Positions 1 through 9,162 of a DNA stretch of 64,000 bases are shown piece by piece. Under the pieces are notes generated by a model. That model searched no databases and was not told the DNA's origin. It saw only the letters and a list, made by a program, of their open reading frames with translations. The stretch is taken from NCBI RefSeq assembly GCF_016863295.1, contig NZ_BOOP01000009.1, positions 353,744-417,743 on the forward strand, in the 5' to 3' direction. Position 1 is the first letter of the stretch. Each line of letters starts with the position of its first letter. The translations under genes were made by a program, and so were the position numbers. Source of the stretch: Planotetraspora phitsanulokensis. Lineage in GTDB: Bacteria; Actinomycetota; Actinomycetes; Streptosporangiales; Streptosporangiaceae.

Positions 1-1136
1 ACGCGGGGCTCGGACGGGAGCCCGAGGACGCGTTCGGCGATGATGTTGCGGAGGATCTCCGACGTGCCGCCCTCGATGGAGTTGCCCTTGGCCCGCAGGT
101 AGCGGTAGCCGGAGCCGCGGCCGAGGAAGTCGACGCCGTCGGAGCGGCGGAAGGTCCAGTCGTCGTAGGCCAGGCCGTCCTCACGCAGCAACTCGACCTC
201 CAGCCCGGTCAGCTCCTGGTTGAGCCGCGCGAAGGCCAGCTTCATCCCCGACCCCTCGGGCCCGGGGTGCCCGGCGGCGAGTTGCTCACGCAGCCGGGTC
301 GCGGTGAGCCGCATGACCTCCGCGTCGACCCAGAGCGAGAGCAGCCGCTGGTGCAGGGCGTGGGTGCGCAGTTCGGGGCGCTCGCGCCACGTCTCGCCGA
401 GCAGGCCGATCATCGTCCGCCGGGTGGGCGTCCCGCCGATCGCCACCCGCTCGTTCATGAGCGTGGTCTGCGCGACCCGCCAGCCGTCGCCGACCTCGCC
501 GAGCCGGAGCGAGTCCGGCAGCCGGACGCCGGTGAGGAAGACCTCGTTGAACTCGGCCTCACCGGTGATCTGGCGTAGCGGCCGCACCTCGACGCCGGGG
601 GCCTCCATGTCGCACACGAAGTAGCTGAGCCCGCGGTGCTTCGGCACGTCCGGGTCGGTGCGCGCGACGAGGATCGCCCAGCGCGCGTGGTGGGCGCCCG
701 ACGTCCAGACCTTCTGCCCGTCGACGACCCACTCGTCGCCCTCCCCTACCGCCCGGGTGGCGAGCGTCGCGAGGTCGGATCCGGCGCCGGGCTCGCTGAA
801 GAGCTGGCACCAGACCTCCTCCCCCGTCCACAGCGGCCGGAGGAACCGCCTGCGCTGCTCGTCGGTGCCGAAGGCGAGGATCGTCGGGGCGGCCATGCCG
901 AGGCCGATCGCGATCAGGCCCGGGTTGTTGTCCGGCGTGCCCCTGAACCTGCGCTCGACGACGGCCTGAAGACCGCGCGCCGCCCCGAGCCCGCCGAGCC
1001 CTTCGGGGAAGTGCACCCAGGCCAGACCGGCGTCGAACCGTGCGCGCAGGAAGTCGAGCCGCCCCATTTCCTCTGGATCGTGCTCGGCCAGAAACGCCTG
1101 AGCGCGCTCGTCGACCGCCGCCTCATCCCATGCCAC
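1..1136 (-). CDS. acyl-CoA dehydrogenase (C-terminus cut by window edge)
   Basis: This reading frame runs leftward off the window, so its stop codon is not seen; about 378 codons are present, close to the usual full length of 380-400. It begins at a GTG (1134-1136) preceded by a GGAAGGGA ribosome-binding site, which decides the start. The translation carries the acyl-CoA dehydrogenase signature CQLFSEPGAGSDLA in the middle domain and GTSEILRNIIAERVLG near the C-terminus. The family oxidises acyl-CoA thioesters to 2-enoyl-CoA with FAD. It lies 17 bases downstream of a second acyl-CoA dehydrogenase on the same strand, so the two are probably co-transcribed. The substrate cannot be told from sequence. 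Confidence 0.9.
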   Translation of the reverse strand, partial: MAWDEAAVDERAQAFLAEHDPEEMGRLDFLRARFDAGLAWVHFPEGLGGLGAARGLQAVVERRFRGTPDNNPGLIAIGLGMAAPTILAFGTDEQRRRFLRPLWTGEEVWCQLFSEPGAGSDLATLATRAVGEGDEWVVDGQKVWTSGAHHARWAILVARTDPDVPKHRGLSYFVCDMEAPGVEVRPLRQITGEAEFNEVFLTGVRLPDSLRLGEVGDGWRVAQTTLMNERVAIGGTPTRRTMIGLLGETWRERPELRTHALHQRLLSLWVDAEVMRLTATRLREQLAAGHPGPEGSGMKLAFARLNQELTGLEVELLREDGLAYDDWTFRRSDGVDFLGRGSGYRYLRAKGNSIEGGTSEILRNIIAERVLGLPSEPR

Positions 1137-1153
1137 GAGACATCCCTTCCCAG

Positions 1154-2359
1154 TCAGTCCATGTACTTCTTGAGCTCGCGGTAGGCCAGCGACCGCTTGT
1201 GCACCTCGTCGGGGCCGTCGGCGAACCGAAGGCTCCGCACGCCCGCCCACGCGCCGGCGAGCGGGAAGTCCTGGCTCAGGCCGCCCGCGCCGTGCACCTG
1301 GATGGCCTTGTCGAGGATCCACTCGACGGCCGCGGGGGTGGCGATCTTGATGGCCTGGATCTCGGTGTGGGCGCCGCGGTTGCCGACGGTGTCCATGAGC
1401 CAGGCCGTCTTGAGCACCAGCAGCCGGAGCTGTTCGATCCGGACGCGGGACTCGGCGATCCAGTCCTGGACCACGCCCTGCTGGGCGATCGTCTTGCCGA
1501 ACGTGGTGCGCGACAGGGCCCGCCTGCACATGAGCTCGACCGCGCGCTCCGCCGCGCCGATCAGGCGCATGCAGTGGTGGATGCGGCCCGGCCCGAGGCG
1601 CGCCTGGGCGATGGCGAAGCCACCGCCCTCCTCGCCGATCAGGTGGTCGGCGGGCACCCGGACGTCCTCGAAGACGACCTCGGCGTGGCCGCCGTGCGTG
1701 GCGTCGTCGTAGCCGAAGACCTTCATGCCCCGCTTGATCGTCAGGCCCGGGGTGCCGCGCGGCACGAGGATCATGCTCTGCTGGCGGTGCGACGGGGCCT
1801 CGGGGTCGGTCTTCCCCATAACGATGAGGATCTTGCAGTTCGGGTTCATCGCGCCGGTGATGAACCACTTGCGGCCGTTGACGACGTACTCGTCGCCGTC
1901 CCTGACGATGGACGTCGAGATGTTCGTCGCGTCGGAGGAGGCCACATCGGGCTCGGTCATGGCGAACGCCGAACGGATCTCCCCGTTCAGCAGCGGCTCC
2001 AGGTATTCCTTGCGCTGCCACTCGCTGCCGAACTGCGCGAGCAGCTCCATGTTGCCGGTGTCGGGCGCGGCGCAGTTGGTCGCGGTCGCGGCGATCGACG
2101 GGGACCTGCCCATGATCTCGGCCAGCGGCGCGTACTGCAGGTTGGTCAGCCCCGCGCCCTCGGCCCCCGGCAGGAAGAGGTTCCACAGGCCGCGCTTGCG
2201 CGCCTCCGCCTTCAGGTCCTCGATCAGGGGCGGCGGGCTCCAGCCGCTGACGGCCGCCTGTTCCTCATAGGCGTGCTCGGCCGGAATCACGCACTCGTCC
2301 ATGAACGTCAGGAGCCTGGCTCGCAGCTCGGCCGTGGTGTCGTCGAACCCGAAATTCAT
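1154..2359 (-). CDS. acyl-CoA dehydrogenase, ACAD10/11-like
   Basis: A 401-residue acyl-CoA dehydrogenase starting MNFGFDD. It shows the family signature AMTEPDVASSDATN around residue 135 and the C-terminal QVHGAGGLSQDFPLAG segment, and has full family length. Its ATG directly abuts the stop codon of the upstream phosphotransferase-like gene, so translation is probably coupled. In animals the same two activities are fused in ACAD10/ACAD11, which handle 4-hydroxyacyl-CoAs through phosphorylation; the bacterial split pair is known, and a role in catabolism of hydroxylated or branched acyl chains is inference. Confidence 0.9.
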   Translation of the reverse strand: MNFGFDDTTAELRARLLTFMDECVIPAEHAYEEQAAVSGWSPPPLIEDLKAEARKRGLWNLFLPGAEGAGLTNLQYAPLAEIMGRSPSIAATATNCAAPDTGNMELLAQFGSEWQRKEYLEPLLNGEIRSAFAMTEPDVASSDATNISTSIVRDGDEYVVNGRKWFITGAMNPNCKILIVMGKTDPEAPSHRQQSMILVPRGTPGLTIKRGMKVFGYDDATHGGHAEVVFEDVRVPADHLIGEEGGGFAIAQARLGPGRIHHCMRLIGAAERAVELMCRRALSRTTFGKTIAQQGVVQDWIAESRVRIEQLRLLVLKTAWLMDTVGNRGAHTEIQAIKIATPAAVEWILDKAIQVHGAGGLSQDFPLAGAWAGVRSLRFADGPDEVHKRSLAYRELKKYMD

Positions 2360-3355
2360 CTAGACCTCCTCGAGACCGCGGGCGACGAGCGGGGCGACCT
2401 GCTCGCCGACCTCGGCGAACCCCTCCCCGACCGTGAGCCCCTGGGTGAAGCGGAAGTGGATGCCCTCGGCGATCACCGCGAGCTTGAAGCAGGCGAGGCC
2501 GATGTACCAGCCCAGACGGGAGATGTCGCGACCGGACGCCTCCGCGTAGTGGGCGGCCAGCTCGTCCGCGGGGGGCGACTCGCCTTCGTTCTCGCTGTCG
2601 AGCTGGTTGAAGTCGCCGTACAGGAGGAAGAGGGCCAGATCGGTGAGAGGGTCGCCGAGCGTGGACATCTCCCAGTCGAGGACGGCCATGATGCGGTCGT
2701 CCGCGACGAGCGTGTTGCCGAGCTTGAAGTCGCCGTGCACGATCGCGGGCTCGCCGGAGCGCGGCACCGACTTCGACAGCCGCGCGAACAGGTCGTCGAT
2801 GCCCTCGACCTCGCGGCTGCGGGAGGCGTCGAGCTGCCTCTTCCACCGGCTCACCTGCCGCTCGAGGAAGCCCTCCGGCCTGCCGAAGTCGCCGAGGCCG
2901 ACGCCGTCGGGGCCGATCGAGTGGAGCGCCGCGAGCACGTCGACGAGCTGGTGCGCCAGCGCCGGGTTGATCGGAGGCTGGCCGCCCTCGACGTACTCCA
3001 TGACGTAGAACGGAGCGCCGATGACTTCGGCGTCCTGGCACAGATGGAAGGTCCTCGGCACCGGGACGGGCGTGTCCTGGAGCGCGCTCATGACGCGGTA
3101 CTCCCGGCTCATGTCGTGCGCGGTGGCCAGGACGTGCCCGAGAGGCGGCCTGCGCACGACGAACCTCGTGTCCGCGTCCCCGACGACGTAGGTGAGGTTG
3201 GACTTCCCGCCGGTGATCAGCTCTGCGGAGAGCGGGCCCCGGGCGAGCCCCGCCGCACGCAGGTGATCCGCGAGCCGGTCCAGGTCCAGGCCGGGCGGAC
3301 CGGCGTTCACCCCGAGGGCGTCCTGTCCTGCGGCGTTCTCCTCGGCATCGTTCAC
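2360..3355 (-). CDS. aminoglycoside phosphotransferase (APH) family kinase, ACAD10/11 N-domain-like
   Basis: A 331-residue soluble kinase-fold protein. The catalytic loop IVHGDFKLGNTLV (about residues 200-212) gives the Asp and Asn of the APH/choline-kinase fold, and AVLDWEMSTLGDP supplies the metal-binding Asp. It is the first gene of a three-gene operon with two acyl-CoA dehydrogenases; its stop touches the next start. By analogy with ACAD10/11 it may phosphorylate a hydroxyacyl-CoA rather than an antibiotic. That is inference from the neighbours; resistance is unlikely in this context. Confidence 0.85.
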   Translation of the reverse strand: MNDAEENAAGQDALGVNAGPPGLDLDRLADHLRAAGLARGPLSAELITGGKSNLTYVVGDADTRFVVRRPPLGHVLATAHDMSREYRVMSALQDTPVPVPRTFHLCQDAEVIGAPFYVMEYVEGGQPPINPALAHQLVDVLAALHSIGPDGVGLGDFGRPEGFLERQVSRWKRQLDASRSREVEGIDDLFARLSKSVPRSGEPAIVHGDFKLGNTLVADDRIMAVLDWEMSTLGDPLTDLALFLLYGDFNQLDSENEGESPPADELAAHYAEASGRDISRLGWYIGLACFKLAVIAEGIHFRFTQGLTVGEGFAEVGEQVAPLVARGLEEV

Positions 3356-3400
3356 CTCAGCAGCGTACCGACCAGCCGGTATGGCTGTCGAACCCCCTCG

Positions 3401-3964
3401 TCACGGAAGGCGGCCCCGCAGGAAGTCGGCAAAGGCGGCGTGGAGGTCGTCCAGCGACGGAGCCCGGCCCGCTCCCACCACGGCATAGAAGAGGATCCCC
3501 TCGGCGAAGGCGACGAGTTCGTGGCCGTGCCGTACGGGATCGGCGGAGCCCGCGGCCGCGAGGAGTGCGACGGCCGGCTCGCGAAACCGGCGCCCCAGTT
3601 CGTCGTAGACCGCGCGGAGCTCCTGCCTGCGTGTCGCCTCGAGTGCGAGTTCGTAGCGCGCGAGCGTGCCGCGCCTGCCGACGGTGAGGGCCTGATGGGT
3701 CGCACGGGCGATGAGACCGGCCAGGTCGCCGGCCGTGTCGGGCGTCCCGGTGAGCCCAGCGGAGAACATGGCCTCCTCCCTCTCCGCGAGCCGGGCGATG
3801 GTCAGCTCCAGCAGGGCGGAGCGTGTCCGGGCGTGGTTCGACGTGGAGCCCTGCGGCAGGCCCGCGGCCTCGTCGACAGCCCGATGGGTCAGCCCGCGCA
3901 TGCCGCGCTCCGCCAGGATCCCGATGGCCGCATCCGCGATGAGCTCGGCACGATGACTGATCAC
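3401..3964 (-). CDS. TetR-family transcriptional repressor
   Basis: A 187-residue regulator with an N-terminal TetR helix-turn-helix (residues about 1-50; ILAERGMRGLTHRAVDEAAG) and a variable C-terminal ligand domain. The start is GTG at 3964; no Shine-Dalgarno sequence precedes it, so the message may be leaderless. The gene is divergent from the FAD monooxygenase at 4042, and three near-identical 14-bp pseudo-palindromes fill the 77-bp gap. That architecture strongly suggests it represses both itself and the monooxygenase, with release by the monooxygenase substrate or a related compound (inference). Confidence 0.88.
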   Translation of the reverse strand: MISHRAELIADAAIGILAERGMRGLTHRAVDEAAGLPQGSTSNHARTRSALLELTIARLAEREEAMFSAGLTGTPDTAGDLAGLIARATHQALTVGRRGTLARYELALEATRRQELRAVYDELGRRFREPAVALLAAAGSADPVRHGHELVAFAEGILFYAVVGAGRAPSLDDLHAAFADFLRGRLP

Positions 3965-3972
3965 GGTCGCAT

Positions 3973-4028
3973 ACTACGCCTGTAGTGACAGTTCACTACA
4001 GGCGTAGTACGTTGACTACAGATGTAGT
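3973..4028. promoter_or_regulatory. triple TetR operator array
   Basis: Three copies of a 14-bp pseudo-palindrome with the pattern ACTACR-NN-YGTAGT lie at 3973-3986, 3995-4008 and 4015-4028, 22 and 20 bp apart (start to start). The first two are exact reverse complements of each other, so 3972-4009 also reads as a perfect inverted repeat with 17-bp arms and a 4-bp spacer. The array fills the gap between the divergent TetR and monooxygenase genes. Spacing near two helical turns would let three dimers bind the same face. Confidence 0.8.
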
Positions 4029-4041
4029 GACAGGAGGCGTC

Positions 4042-5166
4042 ATGACGCGCGCAGTGGTGATCGGTGGCGGTATCGGCGGCCTGACGGCGGCGGTGGCCCT
4101 GGAGCGCGCAGGGTGGACGGTGACCGTCTTCGAGCAGGCGCCGTCGATCGCGCCGGTGGGATCGGGGCTGGCCATCGCGCCGAACGCGCTGAAGGCCCTC
4201 GACACGATCGGTGTCGGCGACGAGGTGCGCAAGCTCTCCGCCGTCCAGGGCGAGGCGGGCATACGGCGGCCGGACGGCCGCTGGCTCTCCCGGACGAGCG
4301 CGGAGGAGGCGTGGGCACGCTACGGCGACCCCATCGTGCTCCTGCTGCGCTCGGCCCTGGTCGACCTCCTCACCGTACGGCTCTCGCCCGGCTCACTCCA
4401 CGTGAACACCCGCGTGGAGTCGATCGATCCGAAGAGCGGCCGGGTCACGACGAGCGCGGGAGTCGTGGACGCCGACCTGGTCGTGGCGGCCGACGGCATC
4501 AGGTCCTCGACGCGGAAGGCCCTGTTCCCCGGCCATCCTGAGCCCGTGTACGCGGGCGTCACGAGCTGGCGCCTCGTCGTCCGCTCGAGCGAGCCCGTGC
4601 GGGCCGCGGAGACGTGGGGCCGTGGGCTGGTGTTCGGCGTCATGCCGTTGACCGACGACCAGGTGTACTGCTACGCCACGGCGGTCGCGGCGCCCGGCGA
4701 GCGCGCCGCCGACGAGAAGGCCGAGCTGACACGGTTGTTCGGCGGCTGGCACCGGCCGATCCCCGGACTGCTCGCCGACACGGATCCCGCAGTGGTGCTG
4801 CGGCACGACCTCTACTCCATGGACACACCCCTTCCCGCCTTCCACCGAGGGATGGCGGCGCTGCTCGGCGACGCCGCGCACGCGATGACGCCCCACCTGG
4901 GCCAGGGTGCGTGCCAGGCCATCGAGGACGCCGTGGTCCTCGGCCATCACGCGACGCGTGGCGGGCTCGCCGCCTACACGGCCGACCGGCTGGCGCGCAC
5001 GACGCGGATCGTCCGGAGGTCGAGAGCCGTCGGCCGTCTCACCAGGTGGAGCAACCCGCTGGCGGTGCCCGTCCGCGACACGGTGATGCTCCTCGCGGGC
5101 AGACTCGGCCCCAACGTCGCCTTCCGCCAGTTCGACGACGTCTTCGGGTGGCGCCCTCCCGCGTGA
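4042..5166 (+). CDS. FAD-dependent aromatic-type monooxygenase
   Basis: A 374-residue flavoprotein of the PHBH (group A) class. It begins with the FAD Rossmann motif VVIGGGIGGLTAAVALE and has the second FAD motif LLGDAAHAMTPHLGQG near residue 275. The ATG at 4042 is chosen over an in-frame GTG at 3985 because AGGAGG sits five bases upstream and because the earlier start would lie inside the operator array. Enzymes of this class hydroxylate aromatic or heterocyclic compounds using NAD(P)H and O2. The divergent TetR protein probably controls it. The substrate is unknown. Confidence 0.88.
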   Translation: MTRAVVIGGGIGGLTAAVALERAGWTVTVFEQAPSIAPVGSGLAIAPNALKALDTIGVGDEVRKLSAVQGEAGIRRPDGRWLSRTSAEEAWARYGDPIVLLLRSALVDLLTVRLSPGSLHVNTRVESIDPKSGRVTTSAGVVDADLVVAADGIRSSTRKALFPGHPEPVYAGVTSWRLVVRSSEPVRAAETWGRGLVFGVMPLTDDQVYCYATAVAAPGERAADEKAELTRLFGGWHRPIPGLLADTDPAVVLRHDLYSMDTPLPAFHRGMAALLGDAAHAMTPHLGQGACQAIEDAVVLGHHATRGGLAAYTADRLARTTRIVRRSRAVGRLTRWSNPLAVPVRDTVMLLAGRLGPNVAFRQFDDVFGWRPPA

Positions 5167-5169
5167 CCC

Positions 5170-5198
5170 GGGGGCACGACGGCGTGGACGGCGCCCCC
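5170..5198. terminator. weak hairpin between convergent genes
   Basis: GGGGGC at 5170-5175 pairs with GCCCCC at 5193-5198. It lies directly after the monooxygenase stop and before the end of the convergent secreted protein gene. The loop is long and no T-run follows, so its terminator function is uncertain. Confidence 0.3.
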
Positions 5199-5220
5199 GC
5201 ATCAACGGCGCCGCGAGTTC

Positions 5221-6921
5221 TCAGCGCCAGGGGGCCAGGGCCGGGCGGGGGTCGGCGCAACGGTCGTCGGGCTCGCCCACTCCCCAGGTCAGCCATGAGG
5301 CCTCGCGCAACGTGCACGTGTCGAAGACCCACTCGTGCACGCCGAATCCGGGATCGAGGTTGCTCCGGTGGACGAGGACGGCGTCGCAACTCACCATGAA
5401 CGGGTTCCGGCCGTCGTTCGGCTCCCTGGCGTCGCCGCAATATCCGACGACCGTCTCCAGCCACCGCCGGTAGTCTCTCCCGTTCTCCCTTCCTGCTACG
5501 GCGGGCGCCACACGCCCGGCAGGCATGTACGGGGCCGGGTCCTGACTTCCCGACAGGTTGGAGAACTTCATCGGGTCGACCTCGTTGAAGCGGAAGACAC
5601 CAGGATGACTATCGACGTATGAGTCGATGACCGGATATTTGGCCCAATCCTGGCGACTGAACGACACATCCTGCTGGTCGAACGTGTGCGGCGACATGTT
5701 CGTGACCCCGATGGCCAGTTTCGAATCGTCCGCGATGTCCCCGCTGCTGAAGATCGCCTCGATCGCCTTCGTCGTGCGCCCCAGGCTGGCGTAGTCGTCG
5801 CTCTCCCGCGTGACGTCGAGCATGCCGATCAACGGCGTACGCGGGAACTGCGACGACATCAGCGTGTAGGTGTCCCTCCACGCCGCCGCCTGCCGCAGCG
5901 GATCGGGAGCGAGCTCCGGGCAGGGAGTCCTCCAGTCGAAGTCGGGAGCGCCGAGGTAACCGTCGGCGTCGCGGTCACCGGCGTACCGGCCGGCATAGCC
6001 GGTGAACCGCGGGTACCACATCTCCGGATATCGCGGCGTTCCCGCGCCCCCGAGGTAGATGCCGCCGAAGCCCGGAACCTCGTCGAACCTCGCCGCGACG
6101 CGTGCGGTCGCGTTGTCGAACATGTCACCCGCCAGCGTGTCCCACGGCGTGAAACCGAATGCCTTGCCGTCGGCGTCCTGGTAGCGCACGACGCGCTCAC
6201 CGAAGCCGTCCGGCGAGTCCCGGACGTACCACACGGGTGTCGAGGTCTCGCCGAGTTCGATGACGACGATCACGCGCAGGGGCGAAAGGCGGCCGGGCGC
6301 GGCGTGCCCGGCCACGTAGTCCAGCGCCTGCTGGATTCGCGAGACATCCAGATCCTGAGGGCCCGTGGGCTGGAGTTGTCTCCACGCGAGGACGACGGCG
6401 ATGCCCTGCACCCAATTCGGTACATACCCATCCTCTTCGATATAGGAGTATGCGCCGGCCAGGCGCGAGTCGGACCAGCCGCCACTTACATAGACGCCTT
6501 TCGACAGATATTTCACCTTACGCACCGGAGGATTGTGCGGAGTGAATCTCACCTGGCCCGCGTACCGGCCTTCCTCGTCGTACATGTTCATCGCATACGG
6601 GACGCCGTCGGAAATCTTCCGCGTATCGACACGATGGCGGAGCCGGCCGTCCGCACAGGACGGAGTGATCCACTCAGGCGAGTCCGGAGACGTGGCATCG
6701 GTCAGCGACAATCGGCCCGGGCATCCGTTCGCCAGGAGCGTAATGATGCCGGAAACCTCGCCATACTCTCCAAAACTCGACAGAAACCGCAGATCCGATG
6801 CCGCCGCGGAACGAGGGGGCGCCCAGAAAACAATCGACGGGATGAGCATGAGAATTCCGACAAGCCGAGTCAGTGATCGTTTCACCGGGCCCAGAGTGAA
6901 GATCGAAGCAGTCTTTTTCAC
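5221..6921 (-). CDS. secreted hypothetical protein, glycoside-hydrolase-like barrel
   Basis: A 566-residue protein with an N-terminal signal peptide (basic start, hydrophobic LVGILMLIPSIVFW, then PRSAAAS at the cleavage region). The body contains TIM-barrel-like text such as a GIAVVLAWRQLQP strand and LRVIVVIELGE, and the long acidic/aromatic loops seen in extracellular glycosidases. I cannot assign a GH family or point to catalytic acids with confidence. The start is GTG 6921 behind GGGAAAAG; a second in-frame GTG lies at the start of VKRSLTRLVG. The 5' end is noticeably AT-richer than its neighbours. Its place at the edge of a polysaccharide locus suggests a role in polymer trimming (inference). 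Confidence 0.65.
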   Translation of the reverse strand: MKKTASIFTLGPVKRSLTRLVGILMLIPSIVFWAPPRSAAASDLRFLSSFGEYGEVSGIITLLANGCPGRLSLTDATSPDSPEWITPSCADGRLRHRVDTRKISDGVPYAMNMYDEEGRYAGQVRFTPHNPPVRKVKYLSKGVYVSGGWSDSRLAGAYSYIEEDGYVPNWVQGIAVVLAWRQLQPTGPQDLDVSRIQQALDYVAGHAAPGRLSPLRVIVVIELGETSTPVWYVRDSPDGFGERVVRYQDADGKAFGFTPWDTLAGDMFDNATARVAARFDEVPGFGGIYLGGAGTPRYPEMWYPRFTGYAGRYAGDRDADGYLGAPDFDWRTPCPELAPDPLRQAAAWRDTYTLMSSQFPRTPLIGMLDVTRESDDYASLGRTTKAIEAIFSSGDIADDSKLAIGVTNMSPHTFDQQDVSFSRQDWAKYPVIDSYVDSHPGVFRFNEVDPMKFSNLSGSQDPAPYMPAGRVAPAVAGRENGRDYRRWLETVVGYCGDAREPNDGRNPFMVSCDAVLVHRSNLDPGFGVHEWVFDTCTLREASWLTWGVGEPDDRCADPRPALAPWR

Positions 6922-7120
6922 CTTTTCCCGGTAAACAATTGCTTAAGTCTGGGAAGCGCCGGACACGGACGTACCCGGGGTTCTCCCACAGCGAGGCGCC
7001 ACCGTCGGCTTCACGGAGTTCCGCGAACGTTCCGTGAGCGCTCGTCGAATGCTCACCCTGCGCGGATACGCTCACCTTTCCCCAGTCAAGATCGAAGACC
7101 GACGGAACAGGCGGTGTGGC

Positions 7121-8257
7121 GTGGACCAGGCCACGGGTACGCATGAGCCGGGCGCCCGAGAGACGCAGAATGGGCGACTAGCGGCACGACTTGACTCTTT
7201 AACCGGATTACGATGGTTCGCGGCATTCGCCGTTTTCGGATTCCATCTCTACCATTCTCCGGTCAGGACCACCGACACGGCCTTCGAGACCGGCCTGCGG
7301 ATCCTGTTCGGACCGGGGTCGGTCGGCGTGCCCTTCTTCTTCGTCCTTTCCGGGCTGGTCCTCACCTGGTCGGCCCGCCCCGGAGACGGACCCGTCGCCT
7401 TCTGGCGGCGCAGGGCCGCACGGATCGTGCCCAACCATGTCGTGACCTGGATCGCGGTGCTCGTCGTGCTGGCCGTGGCCGGCCGGCCGCCCGCGCCGGG
7501 CCCCGCGCTCAGCGGGCTCTTCCTGACGCAGGCGTGGATCCCGATCGAGGCCTACCACTTCGGCGGGAACGCCCCGGCGTGGTCGCTCTCGTGCGAGGTG
7601 GCCTTCTACGCCGCCTTCCCCGTGCTGCTGCCGTTGCTCCGCAGAGTTCCCGGCGATCGGCTGTGGGTGCTCGCCGCGGCCCTGGTGGGCGGAACGTGGC
7701 TCGTCCCGCTCCTCTCGCTGCCCATGTCGAGCGTGGTGGGCCTGTGGTTCGTCTGGGTCTTCCCCGGCACGCAGGTCCTCCAGTTCGCGCTGGGGACAAC
7801 CCTCGCCCTGATGATCCGGGAAGGCCGGTGGCGCGGGCCGGGCGTGCTGGTGTCCTCGGCCCTGCTGCTGGCGGCGTACCTGACGCAGCCGTTCGTCTGG
7901 GAGCAGTGGCAGCGGGTCGCGTGGATGACGGGCCCACTGGCGCTGCTGATCGCCGCAGTCGCCTCCGCCGACGCCGTGGGACGGCCGTCGTGGCTCAAGT
8001 CGCCGGTCCTGATATTGCTGGGCGAGGTGTCGTTCGCCTTCTACCTGGTCCATCAGCCCGTGATCAGATTCGGAGCTCACCTGCTCGTCGGTGAGCGTTC
8101 CCCGCTTCCCACGTTGATCATGGCGGCGGTGGCCATGCTCGGGGTGTCGATCGTGCTGGCGTGGCTGCTCTACCGCCTGGTCGAGCGGCCCCTGGAACGA
8201 CGGCTGCGCGGGCGGGCGAGGACCGCCCCGGCGGTCAGCGCACCGCCACCAGCGTGA
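7121..8257 (+). CDS. acyltransferase 3 (OafA-like) membrane protein
   Basis: A 378-residue polytopic protein of the acyltransferase-3 family, which O-acylates sugars on surface polymers or lipids. The family hallmark RLDSLTGLRWFAAFAVFGFH supplies the catalytic His in the first helix, and FWRRRAARIVP matches the conserved Arg motif after helix 3; about ten hydrophobic segments follow. The frame stays open upstream to 7034, but homologues begin just before RLDSLTGLRW, so GTG 7121 is preferred. Its 3' end overlaps the convergent methyltransferase gene by 23 bp. A role in O-acetylating the locus polysaccharide is inference. Confidence 0.82.
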   Translation: MDQATGTHEPGARETQNGRLAARLDSLTGLRWFAAFAVFGFHLYHSPVRTTDTAFETGLRILFGPGSVGVPFFFVLSGLVLTWSARPGDGPVAFWRRRAARIVPNHVVTWIAVLVVLAVAGRPPAPGPALSGLFLTQAWIPIEAYHFGGNAPAWSLSCEVAFYAAFPVLLPLLRRVPGDRLWVLAAALVGGTWLVPLLSLPMSSVVGLWFVWVFPGTQVLQFALGTTLALMIREGRWRGPGVLVSSALLLAAYLTQPFVWEQWQRVAWMTGPLALLIAAVASADAVGRPSWLKSPVLILLGEVSFAFYLVHQPVIRFGAHLLVGERSPLPTLIMAAVAMLGVSIVLAWLLYRLVERPLERRLRGRARTAPAVSAPPPA

Positions 8258-9116
8258 AGGTCAGCAGCGCCAGATCCCCGGCGTCCATGGCCGCGTAGGG
8301 GGAGGCCAGGCCGCGGCGCGCCCACTCGACATAGTGGTCCGGCGCCACCAGGTGGGGCACTATCCGCGCCGTCCACCCCGTGGCGGCCGCGGCGGCGAGG
8401 AAGTCGGCGGCCCTGAGCCGGTTCGGAATCCCGGGGAAGCTCATGGCGCGGTACACCCACCGCCGGTAGCGCAGCATGTTGAGCGGGTCACGCCGCCGGA
8501 CGCCGCGCATGTGGATCATCCCGTCGATGTGGTGGCACATCATGCCTCCAGGCGCGACGAGATCGGCCAGGCGGGCGAAGGTCGTCCGGACGTCGTCGAA
8601 ATGCTCGAGGGCCGCGTTGCTGACCACCAGGTCGAACGGCCCCTCCACTTCCGCCATTTCGGGATATGTGGTGATGTGGTAGCCGATCTGCTCGAGGTCG
8701 ACCTGAGTGCCGAGGCGGCCGCCGAGCGCCTCGTAGAACGCCGGGTTCGTGTCGGACGCCAGCGCGAAGAGATCCGCGGCGGCGTAGGACTTCGCGCCGC
8801 GTGCGAGGAGCACGGCCCCCGTTCCCAGGTCGGGGCCGGGGCCGAGTTCCAGGATCCGGCGGCCGGCGAAATCGAGCTCGCAGTCCTTGGCCCACCGGTC
8901 GGCCACGCCGATCACGTAGTCCACGCTGCGTTCCACCTCGTCGGCGGAGAACGCCCGCGGCGTCCGGTATCCGCGTATCCGATGTCTCGCCGCGTTGGCC
9001 AGGCCCATCCCCAGCCCGGCCGCCCACCAGAGCAGCTGGGAACTGCCCGCGGCCTCGTAGGTGACCGGACCGGGACCCGCCGCGCCGCCGGGAACGTCTG
9101 CGTCTGAAGTCGTCAT
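8235..9116 (-). CDS. class I SAM-dependent methyltransferase
   Basis: A 293-residue methyltransferase. Motif I is ILELGPGPDLGTGAVLL (about residues 88-104), followed by FDLVVSNAALEHFDDV, the usual motif that precedes the substrate pocket in small-molecule and sugar methyltransferases. ATG 9116 follows an AGGAAT site. It lies beside a surface-polymer acyltransferase and upstream envelope genes, so methylation of a glycan or lipid is plausible but unproven. Confidence 0.82.
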   Translation of the reverse strand: MTTSDADVPGGAAGPGPVTYEAAGSSQLLWWAAGLGMGLANAARHRIRGYRTPRAFSADEVERSVDYVIGVADRWAKDCELDFAGRRILELGPGPDLGTGAVLLARGAKSYAAADLFALASDTNPAFYEALGGRLGTQVDLEQIGYHITTYPEMAEVEGPFDLVVSNAALEHFDDVRTTFARLADLVAPGGMMCHHIDGMIHMRGVRRRDPLNMLRYRRWVYRAMSFPGIPNRLRAADFLAAAAATGWTARIVPHLVAPDHYVEWARRGLASPYAAMDAGDLALLTFTLVAVR

Positions 9117-9162
9117 CGGATTCCTGAGGTGTCGTGGATCACAGCGTGGATCACAGAGCTGA

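Noticed and set aside
1040..3985. A 981-codon open frame on the plus strand
   Set aside because: It is antisense to the acyl-CoA dehydrogenase, kinase-like and TetR genes, which have clear motifs; long antisense frames are expected at this GC content.
4012..4017. TTGACT as -35 box for the monooxygenase
   Set aside because: A matching -10 would fall on the ribosome-binding site, leaving no room for the transcript start.
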